From NCBI GenBank assembly GCA_963556255.1, contig OY744612.1:21851532-21915531 (forward strand): a stretch of DNA of 64,000 bases, written 5' to 3'. The DNA is from Allolobophora icterica. Lineage: Eukaryota > Annelida > Clitellata > Crassiclitellata > Lumbricidae. The notes below the pieces were generated by a model. The model saw only the letters and a list, made by a program, of their open reading frames with translations. It made no database searches and was not told the DNA's origin. This document shows positions 29,934 to 41,771 of the stretch, in pieces (positions within the stretch are counted from its first letter, which is position 1; each line of letters opens with the position of its first letter). Both the position numbers and the translations under genes were made by a program.

Positions 29934-32785
29934 CAGAGTTTTTCAAACTGTGGTCCGCGGACCCCTGGGGGTCCGCGAAGGATATGGCGAGGTCCGCGAG
30001 AGCGTTCTGAAAATAATGTGATGCTTAACACTGTATGGTTTTATCATTAAGGTGTTTTCAAATTCATACGCTACTTATGGTGTGCCTGTAACTGTATGAT
30101 CTACAAGGATCCAATTGGGTATTCGATCACACCAGTTTTGTGATGCTGCTGATAGTTATTCTTTGCGTACTAGGGCCTACAGTTACGTAAATGAGTCATT
30201 TTCCGGTAATATGTCACATTCACTAATTGAAGAAGCAAAAAAAATTTTTTGCCAAATTACATTGATTTTTGTTTGAAGCAAATCTTGAATATTTCTATTT
30301 CACTAATATATATTTGGTTTTGCACTAATATGTAAAATTATGAAGTTTTTAGCAGAAAGAAAATAGCCCTACGAAAAACGGAGTGGAATGTTTGTCCACT
30401 CCGTTACTCCGTTACCAAAACATATGAGCTATTTATATATAGTAGACAGCTTCCTACTGCGTAGTTTGACATGCCAATATGTTCTTAGTATTAATGTTTA
30501 TAAAATAAAAATAAAAGAAATTACAATACAAATGATTATTTAATTCCATCACATTTTAAATTTTGTTAAGAAGTTCCACTCCGTTACCGAAAGAAAAATA
30601 GGGAATCTAATCAACGTAAAGTTGACTGTATTTTTTTTGGCCAAATAACAAAATAAAAATCACTTCAGCTAATCATTACCAGAGATCAAATGAACAAAAA
30701 AACATTAAAATATTTATGATGTTGTCTTAAAAATCTGCTCATAACATCAAAATTACATAAAAAATTACCATAAAAAGTTCCGCTCCGTTACCATTTGTCG
30801 AGAATTGAGCACAGAATGTGAAAAGTGAACTTTAAAAAAACAGTCTGCCGAAGCAAAAATTTATTTAAAATGTCATATATTGTTATATAAGTTGTATTAG
30901 AAATGATAATTTAAGTAGACGACTTATCCTGACAGTTTAATAAATTTTAGTACCTCAAGGGTCACATTTATGGTAACTGAGTGGACAGTTAACGGAGTGG
31001 ACAAATTGTGTATCAGCACGATAAATATCATATTATCTCTCATGCGTCCACATTAATCGTCGGTACACTCATTATATAGCTTATAAACGTTATATTAAAA
31101 ATATTATTTAAATTATATTTATTCATAATCATTGCAAAAATGCAGTAACGGAGTGGATGTATTATGAAAAAACACATGAGGTACGTAATGAATGAAAATT
31201 TGTAAGAAATTTGTCTTAGCATTCAGATCCTGTATTAAGACATACTTACTTACATAGATCTTCACAGAAGAGATGTGTTAAGTTGCGGAACCAAAGAACT
31301 GGAAGGGTTGTGAGATACGAGATAATTTTTACATTTTAACGGAGCGGACATAATTTTCCGGGGACAAGTTAAAATATATTTTTAAAAATTATACTGAAGT
31401 TGTAAGTTTCTAAGTTGTATTTAGAAATATGCAATTATGTTTATTATAAAAGAAACAGTCACATTTTTTGGTTTAATGCAAATCATTTTGAAATTGTAGA
31501 CGAAAGCAATATGTACCATAGCCTAGGGACGGTAACGGAGTGGAACATTTTAAATTCAAAATAAATTGTAATAAATTATTTTATTGCTCTGAATTACTTT
31601 CAAAGGTCTTAAATTGTTGACTGATCAATAACGTTTTAATCTAATCACTTAGCATGATCAGACTAGGCATTGTTTTCTTAGAAATGACCGGGGACAGCTG
31701 AATTGTCAATTTATGCATTTACCGGAAAATGACTCAATTATAAGATGTAGGCTTATGGTCACGTTACATTTCTATCCTAATAACACGTGTGCTTTTATAA
31801 AATTTAATATAGGGCCTATAATTTCTGCTAATCGACTGTCAATCATTTCTGCACCCAATGTAAGCGCGATGTATTTCAAACCTTCATCAGAAGTAGACCT
31901 ACAACTAGATTCCATTAAAAAAGTTTAGGATATTCACAAAACAAACTTTGAAAGTCTACAAGTGTTTCATTTAGAAAATCAACACTGAATATGAGCCTGA
32001 TTGTTTTTTCCATGGAAGAAACACCGAAACTCTAGCTAGGACTCTAGGCTAGTTGTTTTTACATAAACGCTATATTTTCTTCTAATTGTAACTCTGGACT
32101 GACTTGGGTTTTCTGAAAAACACACTTGCTCTATAGACCTAGTCTATAGCATTAAGCATTACAAGACATAGTTAGCTTTTTAAAAATGTCAAAAATGGAC
32201 TCCAGTGGTTCCTCCAGTGAAGGCTTCATTTGCAATATGCTGGTCTATTTCGGATTGTGTACTCTGGACTTGTAGAATTATATATTTGTGGAATTCGCCT
32301 GGTTTTAGCCTTTAGATGAACGATAATACAGAGATTTGCAAAGCATATCCCTATTTCGTTCACGTTCGCTGTTATATGCTAACTATATAATTTTGCTGTT
32401 TGTATTATGGATAACTTTCTGAAACGTAAGAAAACAGATCCAAACTAGCACCAATTACGGACAGTTTTTTCAAATCAAGCACATCCCTCTCGCTGACATT
32501 ACTGGCTTTTGGCGAAACCGATGTTATTTATTTCTTTTAAAAATGACTGTGTTCCATAGTTATTCCAGGGAGTTAATAACAATTTATTTAGTGTTACTTT
32601 TTATATTATAATAGTCCTCAGCGTCATAAATAAGCAAGCGTGTATTGTGGAAATAGTCTATCTGCCTGCTATTTTTATTAAATTTTAAGGATAGGGGCCT
32701 AAATTTTGCTTTGTAAATACTGAGGTCCGCGAGCTATGCCTAGAACAAATAGGAGTCCCTGGTCTAAAAAGTTTGAAAACCTCTG
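29934..32785. mobile_element. hAT-type element, 2852 bp
   Basis: The 8-bp duplication TTCTAAGC lies at 29926-29933 and 32786-32793. The ends are 16-bp inverted repeats with one mismatch: CAGAGTTTTTCAAACT and, in complement, CAGAGGTTTTCAAACT. GGTCCGCG phrases near both ends are a known feature of one hAT group. A further element (30192-31736) is nested inside. Confidence 0.9.
30192..31736. mobile_element. nested element with perfect 18-bp inverted ends and an internal motif array
   Basis: TGAGTCATTTTCCGGTAA at 30192-30209 is exactly complemented at 31719-31736. Inside, the motif GTAACGGAGTGGA recurs about nine times in both orientations. No coding frame or clear target duplication was recognised. 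Confidence 0.7.
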
Positions 32786-33687
32786 TTCTAAGCAATGTTC
32801 AGAGCAAATCAAACCGAGTTACAGTAGGAAGAATAACCACACGGGGAAGTGGCTTTTTCCCCCCTTCTCTTGAGAGGGATTCTGAGGGAAAGAAGCATGA
32901 CACTGTCGTTGAAACATTTCTCCAGATGTTTTGGTATTTTTGAATGATCACCGAAGCAGTAGGCATAGGCAGCTGCGTACGGCCCATATAAACTGTCGGC
33001 CGAGATACCAATTCACCCAATTACCTTAGTACCAAGCACCTTAGTCCCTTTTCATGACACTGTTTGTGATTGCTGATATTTGTCTTCCTCGTTTTATAAA
33101 CATGCATCGCAACAAGCCTTTCACGCAAATAATTATGCGAATAGACAATTGTTTAATTTGCGTGAAATTACAACACCACAAAGAAATTGGTTCATTGCCT
33201 CATATATTATGGCTTCAATTGATACGAATCGACCGGTATCAGTGTCACAACTTGCCTAAGAGTAAATAGAGTATAGCGTAGAGAGAGTATTGAGAGGATC
33301 ATTGACTTCACTGGATACTTTGCCCACGTATGCCAACAATAAGTAGCATATGGCTTTGCCCATGACCATGACTGACGTAGTTCTAAATTGAGTTAAATCG
33401 CACAATTTATAATTATGTTGCAGAGGGATACTTTTTTGACCGGGGATAATTTCGTACGACTCATGGGGGATACTTTTACACAAGGGGGATAGTCCCTCCC
33501 GTTCACATTCATCCGGCCGGATACTCCTTTATGTTAATGGGATATAATTATATGGGATACTCTATTTTGTGACACCGGATCTAGGCATAAGCTAAAAAAG
33601 CTAGAGCTTAGGCCCTCGCAACCTGCGGGGGCCTAGAAAATTCAGAATTTTTGGGACTTTTAAAATTGTATGGGTGGGCCTACTGTA

Positions 33688-33737
<50 letters not shown>

Positions 33738-33867
33738 CAGGCAATTCGTAAAACCAGGGATTTTGTAAAATCCCTGAAATTGTTAGGTACTTTGTAAAAT
33801 CCCTGAAAAAACCAGGGATTCTGTAAAATCCCTGAAATCAGACGACAAAAATTTGACAGATTGCCTG
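33738..33867. repeat. inverted-repeat cluster, CAGGCAAT...ATTGCCTG
   Basis: CAGGCAAT (33738-33745) is complemented at 33860-33867. Between them the hairpin CAGGGATTTTGTAAAATCCCTG-like unit recurs three times. It probably forms the terminus of the transposon whose coding remnant lies at 34300-34507. Confidence 0.6.
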
Positions 33868-34299
33868 AAATGAAAATGACGAACATAATCGAAGTTTAAT
33901 ACGCAAACAAACCCTATTTTCAAGGGATCGACAGTTTTAGATGGTATTTTATTTTAAGTTTAGTTCTCATGTTGTACATCCAGGAATTTTGTAAAATGTC
34001 TGACGGTTTATTATGCAAACAAGTCTTATTTTCACACGACATACTCGAATGGTTTCGACACTTGACTTTCCCTTTGAACAATTTTTACTTTGAAGTTGCA
34101 GATTAATTGAAGTTGTTGATACATCACAAATTAATAAACAATCCGGCTCGACAACTTTACGTTCCCTTTGAAAAATTTGCACCTATTTGTCTTGCAGCAC
34201 CCAATAGACTTTGAAGTTGCAGGATAATTGAAGTTGTTGATACTTCACAAATTAATAAACAATACGGCTGGCTACATCTGAACCGCAGACAGTCGGCAA

Positions 34300-34507
34300 T
34301 CTTCCTGTTTTGGTGGAAGATGTAGTTGACGAGGTCGAGTCCGAAAACAGTTCAGCACTGGAACACAATCGAGCAACAATTCAACAACAACGTAAGCGAG
34401 CTCGGGATGCCATGGTTGATCAGGCGGAGCGCATGGTAAAGCGTAGCCGAGTTGTAAACTTTGCTGCAAACCCAGGAGATAATGTTACTATACCGATACC
34501 TATTTAA
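34300..34507 (+). pseudogene. coding remnant of an integrase-type transposon
   Basis: A 65-codon frame contains QQQRKRARDAMVDQAERMVK and SRVVNFAANPGDNVTIPIP. This linker block is familiar from KRBA2/SCAND3-like integrase transposons of animals, but the catalytic core is absent. Identification is from memory of the motif. Confidence 0.45.
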
Positions 34508-34632
34508 TAATTAAAAGGCATATATATTTTCAAGTTTTGTGAGACCTTCTGGTATAATTGTTTAACACGGGGGCTCCAAGCTTTAAATAGCTTAGGGCCT
34601 CACTACTATTAAAGTCTAAATTCAGCACTGGC

Positions 34633-35490
34633 AGTGATGATAAATGAAATCATTTGACAAACATGGCTTCATCTCTGAAAATAATCTGTATAGTGCACTG
34701 AAACTTAATGACTTTTTAAATATTAAATAAAGACTTTTAATAAATTAATAACAGTTTAATCAGACCATTACGTCGTGTTTGTAAATGCGCGTTGAGACAC
34801 TGGCCAAAAATAATCACGGTAGTGCTTGAAAAAAGCGTTTAAATAAGTCTGGCCTACACCTGAAACCTCTGATGCATCGCCTATTATAATGCAAAGTTTA
34901 TATCGCTGGAGTAGACTAATACGTCTGTTCATCCTTGGCAAATTCTAAACTTTCTAATGTTCATGATTTCTCTTAAGGTCATCGTCCATTCCTATCTATC
35001 AATATTCCCACTATATCTTTACCGCCTAATTGATCTTTCATTCTTTGTAATCATCGTTTTCGTTATCATCGTCGTCGTTGTAGATGTCATCATTGTGGCG
35101 TTGTTTCTTTTCATTTTCCTCTTGCCCTCCACTCTGCCTTTGTTCCTCGTGGTGGACCTTGAAGGAATCTTCCAGACAATTTGTCAAGCGGCATCAGTCG
35201 TAGGTGTTGGTCTAACTTCGGGTTTTTATTTCAATTGGTTGACCCACTGGATGTTATGTTGAAGCTGTCTGAGGCTGCAGGTGTTATTATGGCTGTGGAT
35301 GCGGCACGCGGGGATGTGATATTGATATTGGCAATGCTTTTATAGCTTGTGACCGATTAGCATGGTAGAACTCTCTTCGTTATACCGGTCCAGAAGACTC
35401 GGTAACTCTGGACGACAGTTGCCCTAAAATTCATTCGTCGGTTGAAGTTAAACGTTACATTGCATATATAACTATTAAATTCTTAATACT
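34633..35490. other. non-coding, nothing recognised
   Basis: AT-rich sequence and a TCGTCATC-type simple-repeat stretch (about 35040-35100). No gene is visible. Confidence 0.4.
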
Positions 35491-35497
35491 CACAATA

Positions 35498-35519
35498 TCT
35501 ATATAAATAAAGATAAGAA

Positions 35520-35552
<33 letters not shown>

Positions 35553-38500
35553 TAAGCCACGTCGTTTAAAATCCTTGCAAAGGAATGTTAGTACTTGAAA
35601 ACCAAGTAAAAATAAATATTGCCGATTAATCGGATCCGGAATCGGAAAGGTAGGCCAAATATCCGAATTCGGAAATCTGAAAAAATGCCAATCGGTGAAC
35701 CCTAATCGAAAGTGAACTGAAGCTCTATTTATCCACCCATCCATCTCTTACCTATTCATCCCTCCATCCACCAAACAGCAGCAACCATTCGTAAGACCAT
35801 TCTACCTAATGTAGAGAAAGAGGTCTCGTACCTATACCTGTGAACAGTGAATAGTGGAAGCGATCATACCTCAGTTCCCCTAATGGTGGTTGTTTCAATG
35901 CATGCGCTCGGTTCAACGTGCCAAAGCTAAACTCTTCCGACAGGTGATTTCGCTATAAAAGTCACTGCCAATACGTTGAAATTTCTACCTAATGTAGAGG
36001 AAGAGGTTTCGTACCTTACCCTGTAACAAGCGAGGTATTGGAAGCGATCTAGGCTAAACTAGGGTCCCGGAAACTGCTGATATGAACGCCAATGCATGCC
36101 ATCGATTAGCCGTGCCATTGCTAAACAACAAAACCCATAAAAACAAAAGAAAACAGAAAGAATCAACTTTTCATCTTGAAAAAACTTGTTTTTTTGCACC
36201 TGTGGTCCAGACTCCATGCCCCATTCGTAAGACCATTCTACCTACTGTAGAGAAAGAGAAAGAGGTTTCGTACCTATGCCTCTGAACAGTGAATAGTGGA
36301 TCATATGGTAGTTGTTTCAATGCGTGCGCTCGGTTCGACGTGCCAAAGCTAAACTCTTCCGACAGGTGATTTCGCTATAAAAGTCACTGCCAATACGCTG
36401 AAATTTCTACCTAATGTAAATGATGAGGTTTCGTACCTTAACCTGTAAAAAGCGAGGTATTGGAAGCGATCTAGGCTAAACTAGGGGCCCGGAAACTGCA
36501 GATATGAACGCCAATGCATGCCATCGATTAGCCGTGACATTGCTAAACTCTTCCGATAGGTGATTTCGCTATAAAAGTCACTTCCAGTACGCTGAAATTT
36601 CTACCTAATGTAGAGGAACAGGTTTCGTACCTTACCCCGTAAAAATAGAGGTATTGGAAGCGATCTAGGCTAAACTAGGGTCCCGGAAACTGCTGATATG
36701 AACGCCAATGCATGCCATCGATTAGCCGTGCCATTGCTAAACTCTTCCGATAGGTGATTTCGCTCTAAACGTCACTGCCAATACGCTGAAATTTCTACCT
36801 AATGTAAATTATGTGGTTTCGTACCTTACCCTGTAAAAAGCGAGGTATTGGAAGCGATCTAGGCTGATATGAAAGCCAATGCATGCCATCGAGTAGCCGT
36901 GCCATTGCTAAACTCTTCCGATAGGTGATTTCGCTATAAAAGAAACAACTTTCATCTTGATAAAACTTGCCCCCAATATTTTAGACAAGTTTACGCAAGT
37001 GCACACATCCTCCTACCCATGAAGTCATTCATGCGTGCACCCAGCTACCACCACCCCTTCCATTCATTCATTAACCCATAAAGTAATCATTCATCTATTA
37101 TTTCCTACATAAATCCACCCATTAATTCATTCACCACCATCTCCCAACGATTTGGTTTCTCTGTCTGTGTATGCATCCATGCCTTCACTCATGGATTCTT
37201 CCATTCGTCCAACCAAGTAACCCGAGATAGAAACCCTGTCTCAATACCTAAATCCTGCCCAAAGATCGACAGTAGGGTTTGGCCGAATCTTGACCCGGGA
37301 ATCGGTTTTGCCGGATTTTGCCCTGTACCGATTAATCGGAATCGGCGCATCCCTGAACTACCGATACAAATACGAAAAGAAGTAATTTTTTTTACCAAAA
37401 ACAATTTCTATTTTATTAATACCAAAATAGTAACCTAAACAGGTTTCAGCCACCTCCGCTAATCTCTATCACTGAAAATTCGTGTACAATAATAAAATCC
37501 AGCATGAGGCGACGCATCAAGAAAAATGGCAGACAGTCGGTCTTTTTTCTTAAGCCACGTCGTTTAAAAGTTTCCTACATAAATCCACCCATTAATTCAT
37601 TCACCACCCTCTCCCAACGATTTGGTTTCTCTGTCTGTGTATGCATCCATCCCTTCACTCATGGATTCTTTCATTCGCAAAGGAATGTTTGTACTTTAAA
37701 ACCAAGTAAAAATAAATATTGCCGATTAATCGGATCCGGAATCGGTAAAGTAGGCCAAATATCCGGATTCGGAAATCTCAAAAAATGCCAATCGGCGAAC
37801 CCTAATCGAAAGTGAACTGAAGCTCTATTTATCCACCCATGCATCTCTTACCTATTCATCCATCCCTCCATCCACCAAACAGCAACAACCATTCGTAATT
37901 CCATTCTACCTAATGTAGAGAAAGAGGTTTCGTACCTATACCTGTGAACAGTGAATAGTGGAAGCGACCATGCCTCAGTGGTGGTTGTTTCAATGCGTGC
38001 GCTCGGTTCGACGTGCCAAAGCTAAACTCTTCCGACAGGTGATTTCGCTATAAAAGTCACTGCCAATACGCTGAAATTTCTACCTAATGTAAATGATGAG
38101 GTTTCGTACCTTACCCTGTAAAAAGCGAGGTATTGGAAGCGATCTAGGCTAAACTAGGGTCCCGGAAACTGCTTATACGAACGCAAACAACAAAAGCTAT
38201 AAAACAAAAGAAAACAGAAAAAAACAACTTTTCATCTTGAAAAAACTTGTTTTTTTTGCACCTGTGCCCCCAATAACTTAGAGAAGTTTACGCAAGTGCA
38301 CACATCCTCCTACCCATCAAGTCATTCATGCGTGCACCCAGCCACCACAACCCCCTTCCATTCATTCATTAACCCATAAAGTAATCATTCATCTATTATT
38401 TCCTACATAAATCCACCCATTAATTCATTCACCACCCTCTCCCAACGATTTGGTTTCTCTGTCTGTGTACAGGGTTTCTATCTCGGGTTACTTGGTTGGA

Positions 38501-40508
38501 CGAATGGAAGAATCCATGAGTGAAGGGATGGATGATCCCTTCACTCATGGATTCTTCCATTCGTCCAACCAAGTAACCCGAGATAGAAACCCTGTCTCAA
38601 TACCTAAATCCTGCCCAAAGATCGACAGTAGGGTTTGGCCGACTCTTGACCCGGGAATCGGTTTTGCCGGATTTTGCGCTGTACCGATTAATCGGAATCT
38701 TCGCATCCCTGAACTAACGATACAAATACGAAAAGAAGTAATTTTTTTACCAAAAACAATTTCTATTTTATTAATACCAAAATAGTAACCTAAACAGGTT
38801 TCAGCGACCTCCGCTAATCTTTATCACTGAAAATTCGTGTACAATAATAAAATCCAGTATGAGTCGACGCATCAAGAAAAATGGCAGGCAGTCGGTCTTT
38901 TTTCTTAAGCCACGTCGTTTAAAATCCCTGCAAAGGAATGTTTGTACTTTAAAACCAAGAAAAAATAAATATTGCCGATTCATCGGATCCGGAATCGGAA
39001 AAGTAGGCCAAATATCCGGATTCGGAAATCTGAAAAAATGCCAATCGGCGAACCCTAATCGAAAGTGAACTGAAGCTCTATTTATCCACCCATCCATATC
39101 TTACCTATTCATCCATCCATCCATCCACCAAACAGCAACAACCATTCGTACCTTACCCTGTAAAAAGCGAGGTATTGGAAGCGATCTAGGCTAAACTAGG
39201 GGCCCAGAAACTGCTGATATGAACGCCAATGCATGCCATCGATTAGCCGTGCCCTTGCTAAACTCTTCCGATAGGTGATTTCGCTATAAAAGTCACTGCC
39301 AATACGCTGAAATTTCTACCTAATGTAGAGGAACAGGTTTCGTACCTTACCCCGTAAAAATAGAGGTATTGGAAGCGATCTAGGCTAAACTAGGGTCCCG
39401 GAAACTGCTGATATGCATGCCATCGATTAGCCGTGCCATTGCTAAACAACAAAACCCATAAAAACAAAAGAAAACAGAAAGAAACAACTTTCATCTTGAA
39501 AAAACTTGCCCCCAATATTTTAGACAAGTTTACGCAAGTGCACACATCCTCATACCCATCAAGTCATTCATGCGTGCACCCAGCCACCACCACCCCCTTC
39601 CATTCATTCATTAACCCATAAAGTAATCATTCATCTATTATTTCCTACATAAATCCACCCATTAATTCATTCACCACCCTCTACCAACGATTTGGTTTCT
39701 CTGTCTGTGTATGCATCCATCCCTTCACTCATGGATTCTTCCATTCGTCCAACCAAGTAACCCGAGATAGAAACCCTGTCTCAATACCTAAATCCTGCCC
39801 AAAGATCGACAGTAGGGTTTGGCCGAATCTTGATCCGGGAATCGGTTTTGCCGGATTTTGCCCTGTACCGATTAATCGGAATCGGCGCATCCCTGAACTA
39901 CCGATACAAATACGAAAAGAAGTAATTTTTTTACCAAAAACAATTTCTATTTCATTAATACCAAAATAGTAACCTAAACAGGTTTCAGCGATCTCCGCTA
40001 ATCTTTATCACTGAAAATTCGTGTACAATAATAAAATCCAGTATGAGTCGACGCATCAAGAAAAATGGCACAGCGATGTTTGACCGCGATGCATTTCTAC
40101 AGTTTTCGAGCTTTTCACTCGAAACCCTAACTACTGTCTCGGGGTGGGCATTACACACCCAGTGTGAGGCTTCGCGTCCCCCGTTTTCACCGCTACCATG
40201 GTCTCCCGGGCCAAAACCTACCCGGGCAACGCATTTTTAGCTGGTATAAAAACTTACACTCAACCTAATTTCACTCACCAGATGGCGCCGCCGGGTTAAG
40301 CAGCTACAGTACGGATTCGCTAGAGGGATTGAAACTTTCACTGAACTAAACCCACCGGGTTAAGCAGTGTTTTGTTGCTTATTCGCTAGAGGGATTGAAA
40401 CACCCAAAGCGCCGGGTTAAGCAGCTTCGCGTCCCCCCTTTAGACCGCTACCATGGTGTCCCGGCCCAAAACCTCCGAAACCCGGGCAACGCCGGGTAAA
40501 CCAGCTAG
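35498..40508 (+). mobile_element. Helitron, 5.0 kb, non-autonomous, packed with tandem repeats
   Basis: It starts TCTATATAAATAAAG after an A and ends GGGCAACGCCGGGTAAACCAGCTAG before a T (key end CTAG 40505-40508), as Helitrons do when inserting between A and T. The second element at 62248-62789 has matching 5' and 3' ends. No Rep/helicase motif is present. The body consists of about 190-bp units (motif CTTCCGA-AGGTGATTTCGCT at about 35935, 36356, 36546, 36746, 36914, 38028 and 39267) and about 1.2-1.36-kb higher-order units (marker GACGCATCAAGAAAAATGGC at about 37510, 38866 and 40051). ORFs inside are repeat shadows. Confidence 0.85.
38469..38595. repeat. 60-bp perfect inverted repeat with a 7-bp loop inside the Helitron
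   Basis: Arm 38469-38528 is the exact complement of 38536-38595. The right arm is also present alone at about 37185-37240 and 39722-39778, so the left arm is an inverted duplication of that unit. Confidence 0.9.
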
Positions 40509-40559
40509 TATATATATAATGCATATGTCTATAAATAGCCTATATAAATACAGTCTTGT

Positions 40560-41325
40560 TATCAAGCCCGTAAACGTCAAGAGTCAAGACCAAGACTTTG
40601 AACCTCAAGACCAAGGCCAAGACTTTGAACCTCAAGACTAGGGCTTTGAACATCAAGGCCGAGACCAAGATTTTGAACCTCAAGGTCAAGGCTGAGACCA
40701 AGACCCCAAAATTGCAATCATGTATAGACACTTCTATTCCTTACTAAAAAAATTGTCAAGAACTACTCGGTAAATTAATGAAAACATGAGTCTTTTATTT
40801 TATTCAAGCAAAACAACTCTAAATGAAGATTGCAGAGAATTTCAAATTTGTATTTACAAAAGTCCTTCGTGCGAAATGTTATTCCGAATGTCTGTTGCAT
40901 TTTATAAACACCAATTCGCTCAGAACTTTCTGTGGGGCCTCATAAAAATTCCGCCATATGAAAAAATATGTTCTACAGGTGCTGAAATCGCTGGCACACA
41001 CATCACCTTTTCAAGCACTAGGTGTAAATGTACAAATCTTGAGTCTTTTTAAAATCTTGCCATGATTTATAACCGGAAGTTAAATAGTTGTCCAAAACAA
41101 CGGTAAAGCCTCATTCACCCCATGCAAATACGAAAGCAATTGTATTAGTAATTATTTGATATTTTTTTTAATTCTTGCTCTTTGTTAAATGACTGTTCAT
41201 ATTAACAGTCGAGTTTTGTTCTTGGTCTTGCAAGACCAAGACTTGGAACCTCAAGACCAAAAACAAGACTTTAAAACGAACTCTAGTGCACTAGAGACCA
41301 AGACCTTGGTCTTGAGAACAGCAAG
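40560..41325. repeat. CAAGACCAAGAC repeat clusters
   Basis: Two clusters (40575-40710 and 41220-41325) contain many imperfect CAAGACCAAGAC / TTTGAACCTCAAGAC units, the second in both orientations. They probably bracket one repeat element. The sequence between them has no recognised gene. Confidence 0.6.
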
Positions 41326-41569
41326 AATGTATATATTTATATAATATTTATATATATTTATATTGGTTGAGCTATAATTAATTATGTATGTGCAACTTTT
41401 CCAGTAATCTAAGTTCTTTATTTAGGCCTATGTCATTTGCATACAGATTAACTCGTTCTTAATTAACTTAAACAAAACATTTAGACTAGGGAATGCATCT
41501 CTTTCGAAAGGTACGGTGCAATTTTAGTGTTTAGATACCATAAAATATACATGCATACCTACACCGTGT

Positions 41570-41771
41570 TTATACTGTGTATATATAATGTAGTGTTATT
41601 ATAATGTAACATATAAATAATACATAGCTACAATATTTTACTAACACAGCACATCTGAGAGTCACTACAGTCTGTGTCGGTATGCGAATTGTGCATATAT
41701 ATAGGTCGGCTGGGTGGACAGTGACCAGCGAAGACCATTCCGTAAATTGGACAACTGCTTCTGTAAAGATC
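41570..41771 (-). CDS. gene C exon 4: last Reeler strand and hydrophobic tail
   Basis: Phase 2 acceptor at AAGCAG|GATC, a tandem NAGNAG site; both choices keep the frame. Encodes EAVVQFTEWSSLVTV, matching ATVVKNFETFWVG of gene D loosely, then a hydrophobic end that could be a membrane or GPI signal. Weaker than the other exons. Confidence 0.55.

Larger units (their letters stand above)
29609..33585. mobile_element. outer DNA transposon with CCGGTGTC ends, carrying nested insertions
   Basis: CCGGTGTCGCG at about 29610 and GACACCGG at about 33573-33580 are inverted. Related subterminal phrases (CGGGGGATA, GGGGATA, TATCCGG) occur on both flanks (29640-29760 and 33420-33540) but not in the middle. 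The middle is a complete hAT element (29934-32785), so this is an older, split element. A clear target duplication was not identified. Confidence 0.6.
33586..34632. mobile_element. DNA transposon with CCGGAT(T/C)TAGG...CTAAATTCAGCACTGG ends
   Basis: The left part (GCTAGAGCTTAGGCCCTCG, GGGGCCTAGAAAATTCAGAA) and right part (AATTAAAAGGCATATAT, CAAGCTTTAAATAGCTTAGG) match segments of 57090-58320, so both are copies of one element. An AT tract (33690-33735) and a foreign insert lie inside. Confidence 0.6.

Noticed and set aside
36082..39621. Several short ORFs inside the Helitron (for example 37504-37815 and 38859-39068)
   Set aside because: They repeat with the tandem units and show no Rep, helicase or other domain.
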